DNA from: CAYJEQ01 sp964370185
GTDB taxonomy: Bacteria; Bacillota; Clostridia; Oscillospirales; Ruminococcaceae
Length of the DNA stretch: 5,477 nucleotides
Direction of reading: 5' to 3'
NCBI GenBank assembly: GCA_964370185.1
Contig: CAYJIJ010000102.1
Span: forward strand, 1 to 5,477
In this document: positions 1 through 5,336 of the stretch, in pieces
Numbering within the stretch: position 1 is the stretch's first letter
How the letters are laid out: each line of letters begins with the position of its first letter
Notes under the pieces: model-generated
What the model saw: only the letters and a program-made list of their open reading frames with translations
What the model was told of the DNA's origin: nothing
The model's database searches: none
Translations under genes and position numbers: made by a program

Positions 1-25
1 AAGAGGGCTACGCCCGCATAAGAAA

Positions 26-52
26 AGCCACCGGCTAAGCCGGTGGTTCTTT
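26..52. terminator. Bidirectional intrinsic terminator at left edge
   Basis: A perfect 8-bp GC-rich stem (28-35 pairing with 39-46, CCACCGGC/GCCGGTGG) closes a 3-nt TAA loop. On the plus strand it is followed by TTCTTT, and on the minus strand by CTTTTCTTA, so it can stop transcription from either side. It most likely ends a gene to the left of the window and insulates the MarR operon. A small 4-bp GGGC/GCCC hairpin (5-15) sits just before it. Confidence 0.85.
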
Positions 53-82
53 ACTATCGCTAAAACATCCAAACCTCCCCAA

Positions 83-111
83 TTTCCAAAAATATAAAAA
101 ATTCATAAAAT
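83..111 (+). promoter_or_regulatory. Candidate sigma-70-type promoter of the MarR-TauE-FtsH operon
   Basis: TTTCCA (83-88, 4 of 6 to the -35 consensus) and TAAAAT (106-111, 5 of 6 to the -10 consensus) are separated by exactly 17 bp. Transcription would start near 118, giving a leader of about 80 nt before the chosen ATG at 198. An 8-bp perfect palindrome, TATGCATA (111-118), touches the -10 box and the predicted start, where a MarR autorepressor could bind. The DNA is very AT-rich, so chance matches are likely. A second -10-like box, TACAAT (117-122), has no good -35. Confidence 0.4.
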
Positions 112-197
112 ATGCATACAATAAAGGGGATTTTTGTTCGGCAGTGAACTATAATTGCTACTTAGATGGCTTATACCGAGGAAAGGGAAGAATATTT

Positions 198-626
198 ATG
201 TTTGAACTAAAAGAAATTTCACACAATACAATGATTAAAAGGCGCAATTTTTTCGCCCCACTGCTTGAGGAAGTAGGGCTTAATTTAATGGATGTAGAGC
301 TTCTTTGCTTTTTAAAGAAGTACCCCGATAGCAACACTTTTACAAAGATACAGCAGTCCAAAGATTATGCGAAATCCCATGTTTCCACCGCAATATCGGA
401 TTTAGTGGAGGGTGGCTACATATGCAAGGAGCATATGCAGGGCAATAAAAAGATTTACTATTTAAAGCTACTGCCTAAAAGCGAGGATGTTATAGCAAAG
501 TTTGAGATTCATTCCAAAAGACTGAGTGAAATCACCTTTAAAGGGATACCGCAGTCAGAAATAGATATTTTTATATCGGTGGCAAAAAAGATGAATGAAA
601 ATTTAAATAGAGAAATAGGGGAATAA
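198..626 (+). CDS. MarR-family winged-helix transcriptional regulator
   Basis: Predicted 142-residue cytoplasmic DNA-binding protein, the usual size for MarR. An N-terminal helical segment (about 1-40) precedes a winged helix-turn-helix: the recognition helix is around 54-70 (SKDYAKSHVSTAISDLVEGG) and the wing around 73-92, followed by LLPKSEDVI, which matches the wing-exit 'L-T-x-K-G-x-x' region of the family. C-terminal helices (about 95-138) would complete the dimer interface. I chose the ATG at 198 because AAAGGGA (182-188) lies at ideal distance. An in-frame GTG at 144 would add 18 residues but has only a poorly spaced AAGGGG, and the extension is not MarR-like. It is the first gene of the group and its stop is 3 bp before the permease start, so it probably regulates that permease and itself. 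The ligand is unknown and I see no clustered sensor cysteines. The family call is firm; a specific subfamily cannot be assigned. Confidence 0.85.
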   Translation: MFELKEISHNTMIKRRNFFAPLLEEVGLNLMDVELLCFLKKYPDSNTFTKIQQSKDYAKSHVSTAISDLVEGGYICKEHMQGNKKIYYLKLLPKSEDVIAKFEIHSKRLSEITFKGIPQSEIDIFISVAKKMNENLNREIGE

Positions 627-629
627 TAA

Positions 630-1421
630 ATGGAAACAATATTAATTTGTATACTTGCAGGCATGGGTGCGGGCCTCGGGACTGGTTTTGCTGGGATGAG
701 TGCCGCAGTGGTAATATCCCCCATGCTAATCACATTTTTGGGAATGAACCCCTTTGAGGCAATTGGAATTGCGCTCGCCTCGGATGTTCTTGCCAGTGCC
801 GTCTCGGCGTACACCTATGCAAAAAATAAGAATATTGATTTAAAGAGAAGCAAAGCGCTATTTATCAGTGTGCTGATTTTTACCGCAGTAGGCGCTGTTA
901 TCGCCCATATGGTGCCACCGAGTACAATGGGGAATTTAACTGTCTACGCTTCCCTGTTTTTGGGGATTAATTTCCTCTTTAAATCCCGTAAAGAAGAAAA
1001 ACCAAAAAAGGTTGTTCAATTTAAAGGACTGCTAAAAACAATTGTCCCCACATTGTGCGGTGTGGTTGTGGGGCTAAACTGTGGCTTCATCGGTGCAGGT
1101 GGTGGAATAATGATGCTAATGCTACTTACCACAGTGCTCGGCTATGAGCTTAAAACCGCAGTTGGTACGAGTGTGTTTATAATGACCTTCACCGCCCTTT
1201 TCGGAGCGATTTCGCATTTTACACTGCAAGGAATTATCCCTGATTTAACTGTTCTCTCACTCTGCATGCTCTCCACATTATTATTTGCACTGCTCGGTGC
1301 AAGATTTGCAAATAAAGCAGAGCCGAAAGTGCTAAACAGAGCAACAGGCACAGTGCTCACCTCCCTTGGAGTTTTGATGATACTGGCAGAAAACGCACAA
1401 TTTGTTAGACTATTTGCTTAA
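630..1421 (+). CDS. TauE/SafE-family membrane permease (putative sulfite or organosulfonate exporter type)
   Basis: A 263-residue, strongly hydrophobic integral membrane protein with about eight predicted membrane segments, a typical size for TauE/SafE (DUF81) transporters. The family's internal duplication is visible: the Gly-rich motif GAGLGTGFAGMSAA (13-26) recurs as GLNCGFIGAGGGIMM (148-162). Each copy is followed by a polar/helix motif, GIALASDVLASAVSAY (46-61) and GTSVFIMTFTALFGA (179-193). A basic cytoplasmic linker (KSRKEEKPKK, 118-127) joins the halves. The ATG at 630 is preceded by AGGGGA about 8 nt upstream and lies 3 bp after the MarR stop, indicating translational coupling. Characterised relatives move sulfite, sulfoacetate, taurine-derived or other small anions, but substrate cannot be deduced here because no sulfur-metabolism gene is adjacent. 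Regulation is presumably by the upstream MarR protein. Family confidence is high, function low. Confidence 0.88.
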   Translation: METILICILAGMGAGLGTGFAGMSAAVVISPMLITFLGMNPFEAIGIALASDVLASAVSAYTYAKNKNIDLKRSKALFISVLIFTAVGAVIAHMVPPSTMGNLTVYASLFLGINFLFKSRKEEKPKKVVQFKGLLKTIVPTLCGVVVGLNCGFIGAGGGIMMLMLLTTVLGYELKTAVGTSVFIMTFTALFGAISHFTLQGIIPDLTVLSLCMLSTLLFALLGARFANKAEPKVLNRATGTVLTSLGVLMILAENAQFVRLFA

Positions 1422-1457
1422 TGGACTCCCCCAAGCATATGAAAGGAATTAAAAATA

Positions 1458-3296
1458 ATGAAAACTAAAAGCCGTAAACCCTTTATCTACTACTGGCTAA
1501 TCGCAAGCTTAGTAATGATGCTTTTTAATGTAATAACCTATCCACTGTTTATGAATTCGAGGATTACCACTGTCACCTACGACGCCTTTTTAGACGATTT
1601 AGAGGGTGAAAAAATTGCTACGGTGCAGGTTTTGGAAGAGTCCATAAGATATACCATCGAAACTGAGCCCGAGGCTGGAGCCGAAATAGAGGGCGAAGGC
1701 GAAGCGGTGAAAAATGTATATGAAACTGTGCGCATGGAGGACAGCTCCCTTGTAGACCGTCTTTATGAAGCGGATGTGCAGTTTACCGAGATTATCCCAA
1801 ACGATGATTCATTCCTCATGAGCATAATTAGCACTGTGGTGATGGTGCTGATATTCTCGGTTATCTGGAGATTTGTAATGTCCAAGATGATGAAGGGTAT
1901 GGGTGGCAATTCGATGTCCTTTGGGAAGTCGAACGCAAAAATATATGCCGAGAGTGAAACAGGCAAAACCTTCGAGGATGTAGCAGGACAGGAAGAAGCA
2001 AAGGAAGCGCTTGCAGAAGTGGTGGACTTTCTAAACGACCCTGCGAAATACTCTGAAATCGGTGCTACTCTACCAAAGGGTGTGCTTTTAGTAGGCCCTC
2101 CCGGAACGGGTAAAACCCTGCTTGCAAAGGCTGTTGCAGGGGAAGCTAAAGTGCCATTTTTCTCGATATCTGGCTCGGAGTTTGTAGAGATGTTTGTCGG
2201 GATGGGTGCGGCTAAGGTGAGGGATTTGTTTAAACAAGCAAATGAAAAAGCCCCCTGTATCATCTTCATTGACGAGATTGACACCATCGGCAAAAAGCGT
2301 GGCGGTGGAATGGGTGGAAACGATGAAAGGGAGCAAACCCTAAATCAGCTACTCACCGAAATGGACGGCTTTGATGGCAATAAAGGCGTGGTACTGCTTG
2401 CGGCAAGCAACCGCCCTGAAACACTCGATGGAGCACTTCTGCGCCCGGGTAGGTTTGACAGGCGTGTCCCTGTTGAGCTACCCGACTTTAAGGGAAGGCT
2501 CGCCATTTTAAAGGTGCATGGCAGGACTGTAAAGCTATCGGAAAGCGCTGAATTTGAAAAAATCGCAAGAGCTACCTCGGGTGCGAGTGGAGCGGAGCTT
2601 GCAAACATAATAAATGAAGCGGCACTTAGAGCTGTGAGAAATGGCAGGAAAGAAGTTGAGCAAAGCGACCTTGAAGAGAGTGTTGAGGTGGTTATTGCAG
2701 GGTACCAGCGGAAAAATTCTTCGGTGTCGGAAAAAGAGCGAAAAATTATCGCCTACCATGAAGTGGGGCATGCACTTGTTGCCGCACTGCAAACCGAAAG
2801 CGCACCCGTGCATAAGATAACTATAATCCCACGCACCTCGGGCGCACTCGGCTACACCATGCAGGTGGATGAAGACGAGAAGTTTTTAATGAGCAAGGAG
2901 CAGGCGGAAAATAAAATTGCTACATTTGCCGGGGGCAGAGCGGCGGAAAAATTAGTGTTTAACTCGGTTACAACGGGTGCCTCAAACGATATTGAACAGG
3001 CTACAAAGATAGCAAGGGCGATGATAACAAGATATGGCATGAGCGATAAATTCGGCATGACAGCGCTCGAAACGCTTAATAATCAGTACCTTGGGGGCGA
3101 CTCTTCATTAATCTGCTCACAGGAAACAGCTAAACTTATTGACGAAGAGACCACCGAAATAATCAAAAAGCAGTATAATAAAGCAATGGAACTACTTAAG
3201 CAAAATGAAGGCAAACTCCACGAAATATCCGCCTATCTTTTAGAAAAAGAAACGATTACAGGAAGTGAATTTATGGATATTTTAAACGCACAGTAA
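1458..3296 (+). CDS. ftsH: FtsH-type ATP-dependent zinc metalloprotease
   Basis: A 612-residue membrane-anchored AAA+ protease that extracts and degrades misfolded or regulatory membrane and cytosolic proteins as a hexamer. Membrane segments lie at about 9-31 and 121-141, flanking an extracytoplasmic domain of about 88 residues. The ATPase domain has Walker A GPPGTGKT (213-220), the pore-loop region FVEMFVGMG (242-250), Walker B IIFIDEID (268-275) and the second region of homology with arginine fingers at LLRPGRFDR (R329, R332). The protease domain has the zinc motif HEVGH (434-438) with the expected third ligand D511 in TGASNDIEQA. All catalytic residues are present, so it should be active. 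The C terminus ends soon after the protease domain, without a long tail. AAGGA (1443-1447) sits about 10 nt before the ATG. It follows the permease by 36 bp, an unusual place for ftsH, which in many Firmicutes sits near tilS-hpt. It may therefore be an additional paralogue. An acidic run in the outer domain (about 68-82) is noteworthy. Confidence 0.97.
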   Translation: MKTKSRKPFIYYWLIASLVMMLFNVITYPLFMNSRITTVTYDAFLDDLEGEKIATVQVLEESIRYTIETEPEAGAEIEGEGEAVKNVYETVRMEDSSLVDRLYEADVQFTEIIPNDDSFLMSIISTVVMVLIFSVIWRFVMSKMMKGMGGNSMSFGKSNAKIYAESETGKTFEDVAGQEEAKEALAEVVDFLNDPAKYSEIGATLPKGVLLVGPPGTGKTLLAKAVAGEAKVPFFSISGSEFVEMFVGMGAAKVRDLFKQANEKAPCIIFIDEIDTIGKKRGGGMGGNDEREQTLNQLLTEMDGFDGNKGVVLLAASNRPETLDGALLRPGRFDRRVPVELPDFKGRLAILKVHGRTVKLSESAEFEKIARATSGASGAELANIINEAALRAVRNGRKEVEQSDLEESVEVVIAGYQRKNSSVSEKERKIIAYHEVGHALVAALQTESAPVHKITIIPRTSGALGYTMQVDEDEKFLMSKEQAENKIATFAGGRAAEKLVFNSVTTGASNDIEQATKIARAMITRYGMSDKFGMTALETLNNQYLGGDSSLICSQETAKLIDEETTEIIKKQYNKAMELLKQNEGKLHEISAYLLEKETITGSEFMDILNAQ

Positions 3297-3313
3297 TTTA
3301 ATATGCTAAAAAT

Positions 3314-3345
3314 GGGGAGGAGCGGATTTTATGTCCGCCCTCCCC
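3314..3345. terminator. Long GC-rich hairpin downstream of ftsH (terminator or mRNA-end structure)
   Basis: GGGGAGG (3314-3320) pairs with CCTCCCC (3339-3345) and, after one bulged A (3321), GCGGA (3322-3326) pairs with TCCGC (3334-3338). This gives 12 pairs closing a 7-nt loop. It begins 18 nt after the ftsH stop, the position expected for a terminator. However, the plus strand continues with seven A residues rather than T, and the T-tract (ATTTTT) is on the minus strand. It therefore probably protects the ftsH mRNA 3' end or terminates inefficiently in the plus direction, while it has classic terminator polarity for antisense transcription. Confidence 0.6.
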
Positions 3346-3381
3346 AAAAAAATCCCCCTCGGCCAAAATAGGAGCTGCATT

Positions 3382-3403
3382 TAGGATTTTAGCCTACTTT
3401 TTT
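3382..3403 (+). terminator. Weak candidate intrinsic terminator after ftsH
   Basis: TAGG (3382-3385) can pair with CCTA (3393-3396) across a 7-nt loop, followed directly by CTTTTTT on the plus strand. An alternative 5' arm for the same CCTA is TAGG at 3369-3372. The stem is only 4 bp, so this would be weak alone. It does supply the plus-strand T-tract that the stronger hairpin at 3314-3345 lacks, and the two might act together. Confidence 0.25.
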
Positions 3404-3440
3404 AAAGACAATTTAAATTCCAATAAAAAAGATATATTTT

Positions 3441-3493
3441 GCTAAAAATAAATAAAATTAGCATAATATTTGCTAATGGGTAAATAATAGCAA
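3441..3493. repeat. Clustered GCTAA/TTAGC inverted repeats upstream of spoVT
   Basis: Two adjacent short dyads lie in the AT-rich gap. GCTAA (3441-3445) is inverted as TTAGC (3458-3462), and TTGCTA (3470-3475) is inverted as TAGCAA (3488-3493), with the second extending to TAT/ATA outside a one-base bulge. The four related arms within about 53 bp could be operator half-sites or RNA hairpins. AbrB-fold proteins such as SpoVT bind poorly conserved AT-rich DNA, so autoregulation is possible but not shown. Confidence 0.35.
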
Positions 3494-3520
3494 TAGGATA
3501 AAACTTATTTTAAATATAAT
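3461..3520 (+). promoter_or_regulatory. Candidate spoVT promoter region with sigma-G-like and sigma-A-like boxes
   Basis: Three overlapping possibilities are visible. GCATA (3461-3465), a 17-bp spacer and AATAATA (3483-3489) resemble the forespore sigma-G pattern (GHATR and CATnnTA) with one mismatch in the -10. TTGCTA (3470-3475), 18 bp and TAGGAT (3494-3499) form a mediocre sigma-A pair. A perfect TATAAT (3515-3520) has no recognisable -35 upstream but would give a compact leader of about 25 nt. Forespore control would match what is known for Bacillus subtilis spoVT, but in sequence this AT-rich the evidence is modest. Confidence 0.3.
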
Positions 3521-3551
3521 TTTTGAATATTAAATACACAGGAGGATATCC

Positions 3552-4094
3552 ATGAAAGCAACGGGAATTGTAAGAAGAATTGATGATTTAGGCAGGGTGG
3601 TTATACCCAAGGAAATAAGGCGAACTATGAGAATTCGTGAGGGCGACCCTCTTGAAATATTCACCGATAATGAAGGTGGGGTAATATTTAGAAAATATTC
3701 ACCGATAGGCGAGCTCGGCGAATTTTCTGCTCAATATGCTGAAGTGCTCTCTAAAACCAGTGGTTTTCCGGTGGTTGTCTGCGATAAAGACCATGTAATA
3801 TCGGTGGCTGGTGCGCCTAAGAGGGAGCTAATAGAAAGACGCACCTCCTCGGCACTCGAGGAGCTTATGGAGGGCAGAAAGATATATTCCTACACCAGCA
3901 AGGAAAGCAAGAAATTGCAACCCATCGAGGGAATGGACAGATATGCCATAGTAGCGGCACCGATAGTTGCGGCTGGGGATGTGTTTGGCTCTATAATGCT
4001 GATGTCGAGCGAGGGAGAACCGATAGCGGGCGATGCAGAATATAAGCTACTGCTTACTGCGGCAACATTTTTAGGCAAGCAGATGGAGGAATAG
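3552..4094 (+). CDS. spoVT: Stage V sporulation protein T, AbrB-family transcription factor
   Basis: A 180-residue transcription factor acting in the forespore late in sporulation; in Bacillus subtilis (178 residues) it modulates sigma-G-dependent genes and affects spore coat and germination. The N-terminal swapped-hairpin AbrB domain (1 to about 50) is nearly identical to my recollection of the Bacillus protein, including MKATGIVRRIDDLGRVVIPK and the following EIRRTMRIREGDPLEIF stretch. The C-terminal GAF-like domain (about 56-178) is more diverged but conserves VVVCDKDHVI (74-83), the YAIVAAPIVAAGDVFGSIML region (131-150) and the final AATFLGKQMEE. A strong AGGAGG (3540-3545) sits 6 nt before the ATG, which fixes the start. 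It appears monocistronic: 255 bp from ftsH, and followed by a terminator shared with the convergent degV-family gene. Its presence is the best evidence that this organism belongs to an endospore-forming lineage. The ligand of the GAF-like domain is unknown. Confidence 0.97.
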   Translation: MKATGIVRRIDDLGRVVIPKEIRRTMRIREGDPLEIFTDNEGGVIFRKYSPIGELGEFSAQYAEVLSKTSGFPVVVCDKDHVISVAGAPKRELIERRTSSALEELMEGRKIYSYTSKESKKLQPIEGMDRYAIVAAPIVAAGDVFGSIMLMSSEGEPIAGDAEYKLLLTAATFLGKQMEE

Positions 4095-4225
4095 GAAGTT
4101 TTTAGCTTTAATAAACGCCAATTAATTAAAACATAAGCCATTGCTCCAACTTACAAAAGAGTATTGCCACCCTTAAATCTACTGTATTTTTGTGCTAATT
4201 TAAATGTAAATAGGTTTAAAAAATA

Positions 4226-4284
4226 CTCCCATGCATTTATCACCAACATAGAGTGGCGAAAATTCATGGGAGGTTTTCTTATTC
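4226..4284. terminator. Shared bidirectional terminator between convergent spoVT and degV
   Basis: A perfect 8-bp stem, CTCCCATG (4226-4233) with CATGGGAG (4265-4272), encloses a 31-nt loop. The plus strand then reads GTTTTCTTATT, suitable for spoVT. The minus strand reads TATTTTTTAAA past 4226, suitable for the degV-family gene, whose stop codon is at 4286-4288. The stem lies about 130 nt after the spoVT stop but directly after the degV stop. The long loop is atypical, and I find only a marginal 3-bp internal pairing (CAC 4241-4243 with GTG 4253-4255). Confidence 0.75.
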
Positions 4285-4285
4285 A

Positions 4286-5146
4286 TTATTTCTTTTTTAC
4301 ATAGAACATAGCCACGGTGTCGGGGCCTGCTTGTGTTGCCATGGTGCAGAACATATTTGTAACCATGCATTCCACATTTGGGTGGGCGGATTTAATCTTT
4401 TTCACAAGCATTTCCGCTTTATCCGCACAATCGGAGTGGGATATAAATAATTTATGCCCTTCCTCGGCTTCGGCGTTGTAATATCCTAAAAGCTTATCAA
4501 GACCCTTTGCATAACCCATCGCACTGCCAAGGACGGAGCCTTCACCATCTCTAATGGCAACTATCGGTTTTAAATTGAGCTTTGAAGCAACAGTGCCTTT
4601 TACAACCGAAACGCGGCCGCCTTTTATTAAAAAGTCCACATTATCCACAAGATAGTATGTGGCAACTCTATTTCTTATATCATCAAGTTTTGCGAGAATG
4701 CTATTTATATCAGCACCCTTTGCCGCCATATCGCCTGCAATTTCAAGCTCTAAAACTTCCACGAGGGAACAGCTTTTTGAATCAATGACATGCACCGCAC
4801 AGCCCTTGCCATTATGCTTTTCATCATACATTTCTTTTCCAAGACAAGCACTATTATATGTCCCCGAGCCAGCAGGAGCCATTGTAAAGCAAATAATATG
4901 GTCGTAGTCAGGTGCATATTCTTCAAAATACTCGAGAAACAGTGCAGGGCTTGGCTGTGAAGATGTGGGAACTTGTTTGCAAGTCCTTAAGTGATTTATA
5001 TAGTCTATCGCATTTAAATCATAGTAATCCCTCGAACCTACACCATCAATAAAAAGTGTGAGCGGAACTATTGATACATCATATTTATCCAAATAATGTT
5101 TTGGTATATCCGAACCTGTATCTACTAAAAATTTAATTTTTGCCAT
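4286..5146 (-). CDS. DegV-family protein, probable fatty-acid-binding (FakB-like) protein
   Basis: A 286-residue soluble cytoplasmic protein of normal DegV length. Members studied in Staphylococcus (FakB) hold a fatty acid while the kinase FakA phosphorylates its carboxyl group, feeding exogenous or recycled fatty acids into phospholipid synthesis. Visible family motifs are FLVDTGSDIP (6-15), TSSQPSP (61-67, corresponding to the usual TSQPS with Ser62 in place of the ligand-contacting Thr), SGTYNSA (94-100), IDSKS (121-125), LIKGGRVS (173-180) and LKPIVAI (192-198). Near the C terminus the usual HTGPG-like motif reads TQAGPD (271-276), so the His that contacts the fatty-acid carboxylate in FakB appears to be Gln272. 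AGGAG (complement of 5155-5159) lies 8 nt before the ATG, fixing the start. It is transcribed alone, convergent to spoVT, from a candidate promoter about 160 bp upstream. No FakA kinase is in the window, and which lipid it binds is unknown. Confidence 0.92.
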   Translation of the reverse strand: MAKIKFLVDTGSDIPKHYLDKYDVSIVPLTLFIDGVGSRDYYDLNAIDYINHLRTCKQVPTSSQPSPALFLEYFEEYAPDYDHIICFTMAPAGSGTYNSACLGKEMYDEKHNGKGCAVHVIDSKSCSLVEVLELEIAGDMAAKGADINSILAKLDDIRNRVATYYLVDNVDFLIKGGRVSVVKGTVASKLNLKPIVAIRDGEGSVLGSAMGYAKGLDKLLGYYNAEAEEGHKLFISHSDCADKAEMLVKKIKSAHPNVECMVTNMFCTMATQAGPDTVAMFYVKKK

Positions 5147-5220
5147 TATTAGCTCTCCTGTCTGAATTAATCATAAATTTGCGAGTATATTTTGAGTGAA
5201 ACTTGTAATCGGAAAAAGAT

Positions 5221-5244
5221 TTTTTTAGCTACTTTTTTAGCTTT
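5221..5244. repeat. Tandem 12-bp repeat in the degV leader
   Basis: TTTTTTAGCTAC (5221-5232) is followed immediately by TTTTTTAGCTTT (5233-5244), with 10 of 12 bases identical. On the minus (degV) strand these are two copies of GCTAAAAAA, inside the predicted 155-nt untranslated leader. They share the GCTAA core with the repeats upstream of spoVT. They may be a protein site, an A-rich element or simple sequence drift. Confidence 0.5.
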
Positions 5245-5300
5245 TATTTTTATAGTTAGTTTACCACATAACTGCAAATAATACAACAGCATGCTAAATA

Positions 5301-5329
5301 TTGCAAAATTATATGTGTTAGTATACAAT
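5301..5329 (+). promoter_or_regulatory. Candidate opposite-strand promoter overlapping the degV promoter
   Basis: On the plus strand, TTGCAA (5301-5306), a 17-bp spacer and TACAAT (5324-5329, 5 of 6 to the -10 consensus) mirror the minus-strand promoter. The -35 of each sits next to the -10 of the other, so two polymerases could not bind at once. A transcript would start near 5336 and run to the right edge, where no convincing plus-strand gene begins within the window. Confidence 0.4.
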
Positions 5330-5336
5330 TTTGCAA
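5308..5336 (-). promoter_or_regulatory. Candidate sigma-70-type promoter for the degV-family gene
   Basis: Read on the minus strand, TTGCAA (5336-5331, 4 of 6 to the -35 consensus), a 17-bp spacer and a perfect TATAAT (5313-5308) form the best promoter in the window. Transcription would start near 5301 and give a leader of about 155 nt before the degV start at 5146. No better promoter is seen closer to the gene: TATACT (5189-5184) lacks a -35. Confidence 0.6.

Larger units (their letters stand above)
5301..5336. repeat. Perfect 10-bp inverted repeat (candidate operator) upstream of degV
   Basis: TTGCAAAATT (5301-5310) and its exact reverse complement AATTTTGCAA (5327-5336) are separated by 16 bp, with the arm centres 26 bp apart. 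The arms contain the promoter boxes of both strands, so a dimeric or paired regulator binding here would cover both promoters. A looser relative, CTGCAAATAAT (5272-5282), lies about 20 bp further toward degV. Confidence 0.75.

Noticed and set aside
144..197. N-terminal extension of the MarR gene from the GTG at 144
   Set aside because: The GTG has only AAGGGG about 13 nt upstream, the added residues do not look MarR-like, and the ATG at 198 has a well-spaced AAAGGGA and gives the usual family length.
1763..2293. Long minus-strand open frame (176 codons) opposite ftsH
   Set aside because: It is an antisense shadow of the conserved AAA+ domain. Its Ser/Ala/Pro-rich translation reflects reversed codon bias, not a protein family.
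4253..4450. Plus-strand ORF overlapping the 3' end of degV
   Set aside because: It is antisense to a well-supported gene and overlaps the shared terminator; its peptide shows no recognisable family features.
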